NCBI RefSeq assembly: GCF_032854445.1 | Contig: NC_088299.1 | Location: 1,525,001 to 1,589,000 of the forward strand | Reading direction: 5' to 3' | Length of the DNA stretch: 64,000 bases | Origin: Liolophura sinensis | Taxonomy: Eukaryota; Mollusca; Polyplacophora; Chitonida; Chitonidae | Part shown: one piece after another, positions 53,815 through 64,000 of the stretch | Layout: each line of letters begins with the position of its first letter | Position numbering within the stretch: the first letter of the stretch is position 1 | The notes under the pieces: model-generated | Database searches by the model: none | What the model saw: the letters and a program-made list of their open reading frames with translations, nothing else | What the model was told of the DNA's origin: nothing | Made by a program: the position numbers and the translations under genes

Positions 53815-55338
53815 TCACTCATAAGATGGGTGCTCTCTCAGATATTCAGTATCAAAAAATATTACACTGACTGAAATATCGTCTCTATAATTTCTTACTA
53901 AATTGCTTGGTAGAGATAGAAGTGCAGATAATTTGGCATGATCCGGGCCTAAGGCATTCCTTAATAAATGTGTCGCAACATTTGAGTCAATAGTTCTGTT
54001 GGCAAGGCTCTGTTTTCTCTTCTTCAATAATTCATTAATTTCTCGTAATGCAAGGTTCTCTGGTGGACTGAACTCTTCCAGAACCTGTTCTCCATCCAAA
54101 TGTGCGGCAACAAGTTTAACAACTTTGTCAGGTGATAGCATTTCCCAAAGTCCATCTGATGCTAAAATAAGGAACTTATCCTTTGGTGTCAGTCTGTGGT
54201 GGGAGATTTCAGGCTCAGCTGTCAAATAAGGAGGTGTTCTGTAGTGAGGGGGTATGAAATTATCTCGATAATAAGTATAAAATTTAGCATCAGTATCACT
54301 GGTTTTTTCAATATGCTTCAAATCCTTCACACTCCATTTATATCTCACATCACCAAATGCCCTTAAAGGTATGAGCTGGCCAAGAAGGCGCCCAGCAATT
54401 ATTAATGACGTAGATTCATTTGGATGGGAAGTTATTAGTCGCTGAACTTCATTTTCATTATTTGCTGTGTGGTCTTTCGTCAGCTCAGTCGCCCTCCACT
54501 CATCCCCTCCTAGATTTACCCCTAAAACGGCCTTACAGTCGCCTACATTCGCAACATGTAGATCTGCTCCATTCACATATGCCACACATGCACATGCTCC
54601 AGAAAATGCAACCTCCAGCATTTCCTTATTGAGCTGGGTATTAGTGGTTGATGGAAGAGCTTCTGTAATCAAATCTTGATCCAACCTCATGAATGCACTG
54701 GTGAGACTTTCCTCCACTGACACTTCATCATCTACAGTCCCCCCCATTTCTGTGATCAACTTAGCTAAGCTGTTTTTGTAAACAATGTTCATACTTTCCA
54801 CATTATTGCCCACCTCTTTGCCGAAAATTTGGAGGAGTTCTGGTTTCACTTCATCTAAAGATTGGCCTTTCTTCAGCTGGTTTGCATACGGCTCAAGGAC
54901 TTCTGATGACGTTAAAAACACTGCTAGATAATGAAACAATCTTTCACTTATTGCTTGGGCGCAAGCACTTCCAGCATGACCATCAAATACGCCGAATAAA
55001 AACGTCCCTGGAGAGGGAAGCTTTGCTTCCGTTAGTCTGTCCTCTACCGGGTTGTTAGACGCTAACTGATTCAACTCCACCTCGTACACCGCCCCCTGGT
55101 GAACTTCCAATGACACTTCGTTCAATTTCAGAATGGAGTTCACCTGATTTGGTGTGAGTCTGGTATATTCAGAACTGGTTGGTACGTAATTTCTGCTTTG
55201 GGCTAAGCCAAAAGTTTCCTTCACGGATTTTGCCTGTAAAGCGTTGAATGAACCACTATTCAAAAACAGCAGACGATTCCGCAACACCACGCGCTTGGTA
55301 TAGAGGACAACACGACATGATCTTAAAATTGCCGACAT
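53815..55338 (-). CDS. PDP1: pyruvate dehydrogenase phosphatase, catalytic subunit, intronless
   Basis: This PP2C-type phosphatase removes phosphate from the E1-alpha subunit of mitochondrial pyruvate dehydrogenase, reactivating the complex; it needs Mg, and PDP1 is Ca-stimulated. The single open frame is 507 aa. I start it at the ATG at 55338-55336; two further upstream codons are open but begin with TTG. The N-terminus (SAILRSCRVVLYTKRVVLRN) is basic and amphipathic, a matrix-targeting peptide. PP2C motifs, numbered from this ATG: FGVFDGHAG (about 115-123), NVGDCKAVLG (about 265-274), RAFGDV (about 326-331), LASDGLWEML (about 392-401), RDDISV (about 485-490). The metal-binding Asp residues are all present. 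LTPNQVNSILKLNE after the presequence is a PDP-specific block. PDP1 coding sequence is also uninterrupted in vertebrates. Confidence 0.97.
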   Translation of the reverse strand: MSAILRSCRVVLYTKRVVLRNRLLFLNSGSFNALQAKSVKETFGLAQSRNYVPTSSEYTRLTPNQVNSILKLNEVSLEVHQGAVYEVELNQLASNNPVEDRLTEAKLPSPGTFLFGVFDGHAGSACAQAISERLFHYLAVFLTSSEVLEPYANQLKKGQSLDEVKPELLQIFGKEVGNNVESMNIVYKNSLAKLITEMGGTVDDEVSVEESLTSAFMRLDQDLITEALPSTTNTQLNKEMLEVAFSGACACVAYVNGADLHVANVGDCKAVLGVNLGGDEWRATELTKDHTANNENEVQRLITSHPNESTSLIIAGRLLGQLIPLRAFGDVRYKWSVKDLKHIEKTSDTDAKFYTYYRDNFIPPHYRTPPYLTAEPEISHHRLTPKDKFLILASDGLWEMLSPDKVVKLVAAHLDGEQVLEEFSPPENLALREINELLKKRKQSLANRTIDSNVATHLLRNALGPDHAKLSALLSLPSNLVRNYRDDISVSVIFFDTEYLREHPSYE

Positions 55339-57901
55339 TTCCAATCCGCTGTTGACTGTGTATGACCTTCAGCATGTCTACAGTGACACCATGTAAATTC
55401 AGCGAATATCGAAGAAAGTTATTTTACACTGAGCTGGACTGTAGCCAAACAAACTCCGGTCAACAACACAACAACAATGCGGCGACTAAGTTGTCCCCTG
55501 CATTTCTACTTTTTTTAACGTTTCATATTTGGCGTTGTGCGTAGTTTCGTACTTGTGAATGCGACAAGTCTGCACATCTTCCATTATCAGTCAGCACAGT
55601 ATTTAGTTCAGCAATCAGCACACTAGTTATCTTATCAAAGAAATAAAAAAATAAAATTCTTAATGAGTAACTAAGTTCGAAACAGTGGCTGGCATGAAAA
55701 GTTAATCTCCAGAAAAGGGCAATACTACAGCTATTGACCTTTTCATTGACCTGCAATCCGACTTATCACGCTGCCCCTGCTTCATTGCGCTCTAACTCAC
55801 CGGTATTACTTCTACAAATAAGCCGAAATTACTGTTGCAGTCTGTAGTATGCTGTGCATAGCAATAGTCGATTAAAGGGATCAAAAAGTTTGGCGAAAGC
55901 TGCACAGGCCGCCATGTGAGTGAAGAATGCTCCTCAAAGCCCTTGCGCGGCTGTAGACGTACCACCCTCATCTTGACTGTCACGACTAGACAAGCTATGA
56001 TTCGTTTCCCGTGCGAGACATTCATAAGAAAAAAAAACAAAGACTGATGAAGAGTTTGGTTGTCTTTTGTTTTTTGTTTTTTCTTCTGACTGAGACTCGG
56101 GGTTGTTCAAGATTTCAGCACACAAGTAGTAGAGCAATGGAACGAACGCGTTTTGCTATATTGTTGAGTGAAATTTTTTTCCACTCTGGCATTCCATTCT
56201 CGCCATACTTCCTCTTTTACTGCGTATCAGATGAAACTCATGAAGCTTTGATGGATTTTAAAAATATTTGATTTATTGGTCTCGATATTTCATTAATTGG
56301 TCTCGAAAAGAAGTGTATAAGCCTATATGGAGTAATAAAAATATATGAAATAGGAAAAGTATATAAATTCATTTTATTGGAAATGATATAGGGCCTACGT
56401 GAACGGCCAATATATTGATGCAACATATACAGTATATGAAAGATATATGAAAGACAATTTCGGTATACCGAGTATATAAGTGATTTAATGGAAGGCGAAA
56501 AATCAAAATTACAATGAAACAGATTACAGGCTAGGGCTATTAAGTAACTGTCGACATATAGGATTTCTACATTCATTGGAACACATGCTAATGTAAAAGT
56601 AATTATGGGCATGTGCAATATTTACACAATGTGCATTTTTATTCAATACATACAAACTGTTCGACGTAAACTAGAATAAATCCAGAGGTGGCCGCTACAT
56701 TGACTGCCTTGTGCTAGCTATAAATGTTTTCATTCACTGAATTACAATATATAACTCTGATCATGACACAGCATGTACGTTCGGAATTCTATAAATGCGA
56801 GTTTGTCGTGAATTTTGTCTAATTTGCAGTGACTTTCTCATCTTTTGGTCATGTAGCCTATGATGTCGAAGTTTCACGCCATTCAAAGACGTGTTGCTGC
56901 ACATGTATAGTTGGCAAAAACAGTTATTGGACGAAGTTACATGCACGTGATATGTAAATTAATTGTTACGAAATTACGAAAGAAATAAACTTAGTTTTGC
57001 TTGAAGATCAGCATATGATTTTGATTTGCTGCAAAATTCCTTTTTTTTGACGGTAACATTCCTTTCTTTGTATATATTAGTACGTAGAAAATGAGGTTTT
57101 TATAAATCTTGAGAATTAAAACATGAATGGCAAAATGACATTATTTTCACTGCGCGGCGGAATTTCTATTAAAACTCTGCATTGGTAACAAAAATCATGT
57201 AGTTTTTTCCACAAATGAAAATTTGTTTTTCGTGTAGTATCACCATATTATAAATTTAAATCAATTTTCAACTGATCAATTTCCTTACTTTGTATTATAT
57301 TATATGAATTCATTCATAAATGCACTAAATCTGTTACTGTAGCCAATTAGAATCCGTTGGACTAATTGATGTTGGAGCAGACAAGTGCATCCTAACAAGC
57401 AAATCTGTCCTCACGATTAATGATTCTGCGTGTTATATTCACATTTGTAGTGGTGCACCTATGTTCATAGTCTGAAATAAATCACATCAGGTTCAGCGTG
57501 TATAATCGTTTTACCTATAATGTTTGATCCATACTGAGCCCATTGTACTGATAATCTTTAACAACATTCAATCTGCTTTACACATGTAGTGTTTTCACGA
57601 ACGATCCGATCTTCGTTTATCATCAAAACAACGGCGAAGTATCAGGGTAAAGTATTGAGTGAAAATTAACTCGGCAGTAGAAGCGCTGAACATTCTGCTC
57701 GTTGTATACTGTTTATACACTAGCAGGTCTCTAGTCGCGGAAGTACATACCTCTTCTATACATCCAGCACTGTAATTTTTTTCTGTACGAACTTATCTTT
57801 TCCTCGGGCGAGTTAAATTAACCTTGATGTCGGTCATTGTCATTTTCTAGTAATATGAAGACTAGAGAAGAAACTGTTCCTAATATAGGTATTCAGTATG
57901 T
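55339..57901. other. upstream flank of PDP1 and spacer
   Basis: I see no conserved exon, SINE core or inverted repeat. Any 5' UTR exon of PDP1 would lie here, but I cannot place it. Confidence 0.45.
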
Positions 57902-57914
57902 CTGAGCTTCCCAT

Positions 57915-58116
57915 CGCTCTGAGTTCAAGTCCAGCTCATGCTGGCTTCCTCTCCGGCCGTAAGTGGGAAGGTCTTTCAGCAACCTGCGGATGGTCGTGCC
58001 CCCCCCCACCGGGCTCTGCCCGGTTTCCTCCCACCATAATGCTGGCCGCCGTCGTAAATATTCTTGAGTACGGCGTAACACACCAATCAAATAAATAAAT
58101 AAATATTAAATAAATA
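57915..58116 (+). mobile_element. SINE family A, 5'-truncated, with 13-bp target-site duplication
   Basis: It starts just before the B box (gagttcaagtccagctcatg), with core and AAATA tail intact except for a C-run expansion near 57998. CTGAGCTTCCCAT is duplicated at 57902-57914 and 58117-58129. Confidence 0.95.
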
Positions 58117-58973
58117 CTGAGCTTCCCATGCTTACAAGGGCGCCAGTCAGCAAGATTACAAGGTTTGATCTGGGATTAAGACGGACGTTGCGTATCTGAA
58201 TCCCAGGTCTGATTTACAGGCAGCCGTATACATGCGGCATGTGCGGAGAAAGAAATTAAATTGAATTCAGAAGGAAGATTTTGGTGTATCTGAGTTTTCT
58301 CTTTTAAAGTCTCGATAGGATTCTTACAAAGCAAGATTGAAATCTCTTTCTTGGAAGTGATGAATACATGTCGTATATCCCATTTAGCCCGCTTGTCTCT
58401 GTCTCTGAAAATATTGTACATAGGCCTATAGCATTTCTGTAGTGATATCGAGTTTCAGAAGGGCATCTCTTTTCGTTGGGCTGTTTGCATGGCGGGCCTA
58501 AGGCTTTTAAGGCCTTTCTCTTCACTTTCTTTAATGAAGCAATTTGCATAATTTTTTTCTGTAAGTTACGGTATGGTATGGTCGTTTTAGGTCAAGTTGT
58601 GAGGAAGTTTGTCCCTGATGTTCGAAAACTGGGCCTAACGCCCAGCTGTCCAAATATTTCTTCCACTGCTGCTGACATTCCTTTAATGACTTTTCATTCC
58701 ATTTTGGAATTTTATCTCCGTTTCTGTTTCCTTATATCGTTAACATGACTTGGACTGGCTTGAACTTGTTTTCGTCCGTCCCCAACATTTTAACTCCCTG
58801 CTGTGACAGAAAGGCCGTTTGTGTGGTAGAGCGATGCCTATATTTATATGCCTTGGAAAGAATTAATCCTATGCATTTCCGTTCTTTGATATTAACACGA
58901 ATGTGGCGGAATTACCAAGTGTGTGATTTTGTCACATCTGAAAATGTACATCCGCTATGCATGCTTAGCCGTG

Positions 58974-59030
58974 ACAGGGGCGTAGGAAGCAATTTCAAAG
59001 TTGGGGGTGGGGGGTGGGGCAAAGAGTCCC
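58974..59030 (+). repeat. G-rich dispersed repeat, GGGGCGTAGGAAGC type
   Basis: CAGGGGCGTAGGAAGCAATT followed by tgggggtggggggtgggg. The GGGGCGTAGGAAGC block reappears, inverted, at 60883-60900. Confidence 0.6.
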
Positions 59031-60789
59031 AGCAAAAAATGTCTCGGAAGGAGATATATCGCCTTAGAGACGATTTGCCGTATCTTAGATATGCCAGTTG
59101 AGGTGTTATTGACTATTTAAGCCAATTAAAAATTGAAATAGACGTTTAGCGCATTTGTTGACGCCTTTGCCTGGAGAACCACGGGTCAACAAAGAACGTT
59201 GTAACAATTTATCCAGAATTCAACATTAAATTTATGCATGTCGGAGAAAGGTTGGTGTAGATTGACTAATACAAGCATTTAACTCGTATGGAGGAGAATC
59301 AGTGGAAAGAAACATCCATGTTTTTACTGGGCCTTGCCATTAAACTTGCCGGCCTATACGCGCTGGCTTGCTTTCAATTGAAATCAATTTCATTCACATG
59401 TATACATACACTTTTTGATCAGGTCTGTGGCTCAGAAAAAAAAGGTGTGCGTCTGATTTACGGGAATTGTCAGTAAGGCGCCAAAGTCGGTGGTTATAAC
59501 GGTTACATATCTTTCCTTCACTGATGAATCTTGCAACCCGTCTAAGTGAAATGATCTTGGAATGACGGGAAACCATAATGAAATAACTCAACACCGATGA
59601 GTGCATATGTTGTATAAATATATTAATTATTCTGCTTTTTGGGCTAAATAGAAGTGAAACGCCATCGCATTGAAACACGGTCACTAAATTAGAAGAAAAG
59701 ATTGTGGTAGGAGACAAATGAGTCCACTTTTTTGTCAGATTACACTGTAGATGATTTGCCCTTCCATGGGAGAATTGTATATATTAATATATGCTACTTC
59801 TATGTGTGTACTGAAAGTTAAAACAAGCAAACCTACATAAACCTACGTAATTCTGGCACATCAGTTTTAGAAAAACAGGTATATATATCTTCGAAACACT
59901 ATATCATGTGATCTGGAAAGCAAAGTCTTTGAGACATAATCCAAATTCACAACCTTACGACAATTGCAGCCATGGTTGCATGGATGCAGAAAATACAAAA
60001 CCGACGTTGCAGAAAAATTATCAATAAAAAGACCATTATTTCAGTACATGTGGCATGAACATTTGTAGCCTACTTCAAAAGACGCGTACTCTAATTAACT
60101 CTCATAAAAAGAAAGGGAATCAATAAAATGAAATATATGTCAAACTCCATGAAAAATGTCCAGGTGGTTGGATTCATTTTAAAGATTACTTTGAGCTGAG
60201 CAAAACGCATGAGAAAAATTGCATTCTATGTAGACGTAGGCCTATACATTACACACAATAGGTGCCAGTGCACAGCACATTTCTGTCATGTATAAATATA
60301 TTTATTCAAAACTACATAAAGCAGCAGTTATAAATGCGTTGTTAGACCGATCCTCATTGCAAACCACTTCGAGGAAAGAAAACCAATCCTGGCGTCATTT
60401 ACTCCTATGAGCCACCATATAAACCAATATTTCAGACTGCCACTTGGTATTGGTGGATGATTTTGTTCGCTTGTGGATGTGCTTGTATTGCTAGACAACG
60501 AAGTTCGATTTGCAGATGTCGTAAAAAAAAGGATTCTATCGACCTTTGAACTCGACAAAGTTTGTCAATCGACTGACGAGTGCCATGTAAGGGAGACAAC
60601 TCATAAACATATATAAATATGTAGGCCCAAGGAAGGAGAAAGTAGGTAGGCCCTATATTAATAGCAATGTGCACTGGTAAAATTGCAGTTTACCATGTTT
60701 AGTTTACCGAGAAAATGTATTTGCAATAGTGTGATGTTTTATCCTGTTTGTGTCACAAGAACATGAAAGAACACGGAACATGAAAAGTG

Positions 60790-60903
60790 GTGGGGGTGGG
60801 GGTGGGGGTGCAAAAGATATCCTGCCCCCTCCTCTTTGAAAGAGTTGGGACGGGGGCATGTCCCCCCCCCCCCCCCCCCCCCCCGCGCTTCCTACGCCCC
60901 TAC
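60790..60903 (-). repeat. G-rich dispersed repeat, GGGGCGTAGGAAGC type, with 25-base G-run
   Basis: On the minus strand: TAGGGGCGTAGGAAGCGC, about 24-25 Gs, then acatgcccccg and CACCCCCACCCCCACCCCC. Long pure runs like this are often mis-sized in assemblies. Confidence 0.65.
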
Positions 60904-61466
60904 GTGAGGTTGTATCCCATTCTTTAAAAAAAGTTGTGTTTTTTATGCTCAATTTGATTTTGACACAGAAGGTTTACACAAAGAAATGTGACAAAAATCG
61001 AAACATTTTATTACAGAAAAACTTTTTGTTAATGTTAAGAAACATGACATTGCGTATGCGAAGCTTGTCAATTATATTTTTGAGTCATGTCAAATTTTTA
61101 GTTTCATTTCGCACATGCTGTGAATGGACAGGTTTTAGCAAATACCACATGTCTGCGCGGTAACAGCTGGTCATCTCTCAGGGGGGCTTTCCGGAAGTCG
61201 GACCACAAACCCTGTGAAAGTGACATTCTGAAAATGCATTTTAAAACATAATATGGCCTTAAGAGAATGTCAGATGGTATACAAACCCAAACTTTTCTTT
61301 GTGCCTTGTTATTCGCAGTAGGAACAGAATAGTATTAGTTTCAGTAGCAATCTTTGCGGATATACACATCAAGTTTGATGTGGCAGGGTTATTTTTTATA
61401 CGGACGAATATTACCGAGGAACGGGCGCCGTGTGAATGCGAAAGAATCCCCACATATACGACAGCC

Positions 61467-61502
61467 GTACGCCATCTTACGAGGAAAGAAGATCCGGAAG
61501 CA
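61467..61502 (+). promoter_or_regulatory. RBM39: candidate RBM39 core promoter (YY1-like and ETS-like sites)
   Basis: CGCCATCTTACG (YY1-type, about 61470) and ATCCGGAAGC (ETS-type, about 61492) stand close together without a TATA box. This pairing is common at start sites of broadly expressed genes. It is a motif-level inference. Confidence 0.35.
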
Positions 61503-61579
61503 GAGTTAAGCTGACGAACAAGGACGAACGAGATCGCAGTTGTCTTGAAGATTTCTTAGCGGTCTGTTTTCTATTCTAG
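61480..61579 (+). other. RBM39: candidate non-coding first exon of RBM39
   Basis: The stretch ends TTCTATTCTAG / GTAAACAAG, a good donor at 61580. The RBM39 coding exon at 63058 has a 22-base leader after its acceptor, so an upstream 5' UTR exon must exist; this is the best candidate. The 5' end is not defined. Confidence 0.4.
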
Positions 61580-62272
61580 GTAAACAAGCTGACATTACTG
61601 TTTTTTTTTAATACGTTAATGTAATAATTATGCAGCGTACGCACCGTTTTGTATCTGCCGACCTCGTAATACAACAACAACGGGAACGAATGATGCGTCC
61701 TCAAAGCATTTGCTTTGGTCTCAAGGCTTAGTTTGGAGATTTGCCTGTATATTTATGTGTGATACAAATTGTGCCACGATCACGGAGGTTGGCTTCATGT
61801 TATCACTTTCATTTTGACTACGATTATCTGTATGAAATCATGAGTTCAAGAGACCCAGACGTTACTTATTTATTCACAGCCACCTGCTGTAATTGTTCAG
61901 CTTAATCTGTAATATTCCTCCCAGGTTAAATTAACATTGGTCATTAATATTTATCTTATAACCAAGTTGATTTTAACAAAAGCATAAAGTGCAGTAAGCC
62001 TACAGAGCACAGGTTAGTTTATTTAGATGAACTCAGTGAGCGGTTTTAAAATTCTGACTATCATGGTAACACTTGAGTCCATCAGCGTCTCTGAAAAAGG
62101 TAGCGGGTAAGCTTGTGTGCTTACAGACTTCATGGAAATCAGCAATTTGTTTGCGAGGTGGCAATTGACTCGGTGCTACAATGAATGTCAGAATATTAAA
62201 TATTAGAGTCCTTCGAAATGGACTAGGCACAGGTAATTGTGTAGTTTAGAGGCACTACCATTTGCCTTTCAG

Positions 62273-62312
62273 GTAAGTACAGTGTTAAACTCCAAGCATA
62301 CATACATACTTA
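62273..62312 (+). mobile_element. 40-bp SINE C tail insertion with 14-bp target-site duplication
   Basis: The insert contains GTTAAACTCCAAGCATACAT and acatactta, matching the last bases of SINE C (32540-32560). CATTTGCCTTTCAG is duplicated at 62259-62272 and 62313-62326. Confidence 0.75.
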
Positions 62313-62339
62313 CATTTGCCTTTCAGTCAGTATACATAT

Positions 62340-62530
62340 GAAGTTTGAGCTCAGACCCGGCTGTGAACGTGGAATAAGTAGATTTCCTTTCTCTCACTGC
62401 TTGTGGGGACTTCATGACAATCACCGGTCATTGGTGGCTGCTTGTGTGACTGCTTGGGCAGCCTAACATACATTGAAGACAGGGTAGGATGTCATGTCTG
62501 GTGCCTTCGCCATTTGGCATGACATTTATC
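62340..62530 (+). mobile_element. possible old SINE C relative
   Basis: TGTCATGTCTGGTGCCTTCG and a repeated 'ggcatgaca' resemble 32405-32450 in SINE C. Head and tail are not clear. Confidence 0.4.
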
Positions 62531-63057
62531 ATTACTTCAAATGTTACATAAAAACCTGAACACATATTCATGTATGCATACAAAATAAAGTTCACCATAT
62601 TCAGATCTAAACTTACTCAGTTTACATGACCATGTCTGTGAAAATAAATCTGGTTGGCAGGCCTCCCTGGGAGAAAAGGAGTTTACCACTTTCCACCTTG
62701 CCATTCTAGGTGAGCATTAGGCAGTTGTGTCATGTATTGATACACTTAAAACATCTTTCATAGGAAGTAACGAATCACTTGCCTAAATTTGACTTCATAC
62801 ACTGGTAGTGCAACTCTGAAGAACACAAAGATATCCTTCACGTTTTGACTTAATACTTTAGTAATTTATTTTGCTGAGTGCATTTGACTTCAATCAAGGA
62901 CAAAGTGAGGGCATGTGATGACACCCTTCTTACATTAAATAATGGCGTGGCAATGGTCCTTCCAGTTTTAGGTTTTGACTTTAACGTTGTTCTTAAGAGG
63001 ACAATTTCTGACAGCAAAAAAACTAATATTTTCAAAGTTTCTGTTTTTGCTTTGTAG

Positions 63058-63133
63058 ATCCGAGGAGTTAGTGGAAAACATGGCAGATGATTTTGATGTG
63101 GAAGCTATGCTGGAAGCCCCTTACAAGAAGGAG
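63058..63133 (+). CDS. RBM39: RBM39 first coding exon (gene continues past window)
   Basis: The acceptor is TTTGTAG ending at 63057 and the donor GTATGT at 63134. After a 22-base leader, ATG at 63080 begins MADDFDVEAMLEAPYKKE, which matches the first 18 residues of RBM39/CAPER-alpha (metazoan form M-A-D-D-I-D-I-E-A-M-L-E-A-P-Y-K-K-D) almost exactly. RBM39 is a nuclear SR-like splicing factor and coactivator with an RS domain, RRMs and a UHM; none of those are in this window. Coding part 63080-63133. Confidence 0.93.
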
Positions 63134-64000
63134 GTATGTCAAAATCTAAATTCATTCAGATAACTGCCCATATATGCATGTGTTTATTTACATCTCATTT
63201 CACCGTTTCTTAATGTAAAAACATCTGTTAGGAAGAATTGGATAGTAGGGGAAGCAGTGTTAATGAAAGGTGAGGCCATTATTAAAAATATGTTCATTAA
63301 GGGTATACCTATTGGACCTACACTAAAGTTTTTGTTGAGCTTCTGTAAAATTTCTGGGTTTAGTTTTCTGTCAGTGTTAATTTCTTGCTAAATCCTATCT
63401 ATTTCATTGTGTCAGCATAAAATAAAGATAAATTTCCTGTTGATCAACCATAATGTTTTCGGAGAGGTTTATACAGAATAAAGATTTTTAATGATGGCCT
63501 AAAAGGTAAATGTGACAACTATGTTACAGGGTATAAAATTTGAGCTTCTGAGTGAAGAGAATACCCAGGGGTTGCTTTTCTACTGGTGTCTTAGCTACAT
63601 ACTCCTTAACATGAAAACTCCTATATGCTGAAAATTAACTAAAGTAAATCAATTTTGGCATTACAGTTATTTTTACAATTCTTGCTTGATTATTTTTAAC
63701 ACCAACTTTTGAAGCACACATCTTATTATGGATATACTTTTACATCGTACTGCATTATAAAAAAAAAAAAAAAAAATGCAGGACAGAAAACAACCCCTGA
63801 GAAATCTAAGAAGTAATCTGTGTTCATAGTAAACAACCTTGAAGTCTTTAGCAAAGCTGTAAATATCTCTGCTGAGTCAATATGGTGTCATCAAGCAGAA
63901 AGTGTGGCCCTAAATTGTTAGAAATTTAAATTTTGTTGTGATCAAGTAATTGGAATTTTTTTCAGAATTGTACACAGATTTCTTCATACCTAGAACTATG
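63134..64000 (+). other. RBM39: RBM39 intron, start
   Basis: AT-rich intron sequence with an A-run near 63760. The RS-domain exon expected next is not reached. Confidence 0.7.

Larger units (their letters stand above)
58130..61465. other. spacer between PDP1 and RBM39
   Basis: Apart from the two G-rich repeat pieces, I see no coding exon or known element. Many short open frames show no family resemblance. Confidence 0.5.

Noticed and set aside
55339-55344. PDP1 start at the upstream TTG
   Set aside because: The codon at 55344-55342 is TTG. The ATG at 55338 gives a normal presequence, and non-AUG starts are rare in animals.
56270-56310. Repeated ATTGGTCTCGA words
   Set aside because: There are only two copies, too few to call a repeat or regulatory element.
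58745-59101. 118-codon plus-strand open frame
   Set aside because: It runs into a G-rich repeat and shows no domain or splice context.

Overview
The window is animal nuclear DNA, most likely from a lophotrochozoan marine invertebrate such as a mollusc or brachiopod. The genes are split by GT-AG introns and encode animal proteins. Introns and spacers are full of tRNA-derived SINEs, small inverted-repeat DNA transposons, decayed Tc1/mariner copies and minisatellites. The species call is an inference from repeat style; no species marker is present. There are no operons, phage, CRISPR arrays or bacterial features.

Layout. (1) 834-11064 (+): the 3' half of a rhophilin gene, a Rho-GTP effector with Bro1 and PDZ domains. 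It has eight visible coding exons, one 200-N gap, and a one-base frameshift in the exon next to the gap. A long repeat-poor stretch after the stop (to about 14.6 kb) is probably 3' UTR. (2) 17526-26131 (-): a complete seven-exon GMP reductase (351 aa), convergent with rhophilin. (3) 29323-42323 (-): a complete 13-exon mitochondrial cysteine desulfurase NFS1 (461 aa), in the same direction as GMPR. (4) 42324-53814: an 11 kb spacer with relic transposons and no recognisable host gene. (5) 53815-55338 (-): an intronless pyruvate dehydrogenase phosphatase catalytic subunit (PDP1 type, 507 aa). (6) 55339-63057: spacer, ending in a probable promoter and non-coding first exon near 61.5 kb. (7) 63080-63133 (+): the first coding exon of RBM39, which continues beyond the window.

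The genes do not form one pathway. NFS1 (sulfur for Fe-S clusters) and PDP1 (activation of pyruvate dehydrogenase) are both mitochondrial matrix enzymes; GMPR is cytosolic purine salvage; RBM39 is a nuclear splicing factor; rhophilin acts at the actin cytoskeleton. All exon coordinates come from reading the splice sites and checking that codon phase is continuous across every junction. GMPR and NFS1 close exactly, without gaps.

Mobile DNA. SINE family A (tRNA head, conserved core, AAATA-type tail) has about two dozen full or partial copies, eleven with clear target-site duplications. Two further tRNA-headed families (B and C) occur. A MITE family with ends like TACTGTAATTCTTCAACC has four copies. 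One 259-bp Tc1/mariner deletion derivative keeps the C-terminal end of its transposase frame. Two minisatellites start exactly at an exon edge, one at a splice donor of rhophilin and one at a splice acceptor of GMPR. This is the most unusual pattern I found. I found no clear new multi-gene system.
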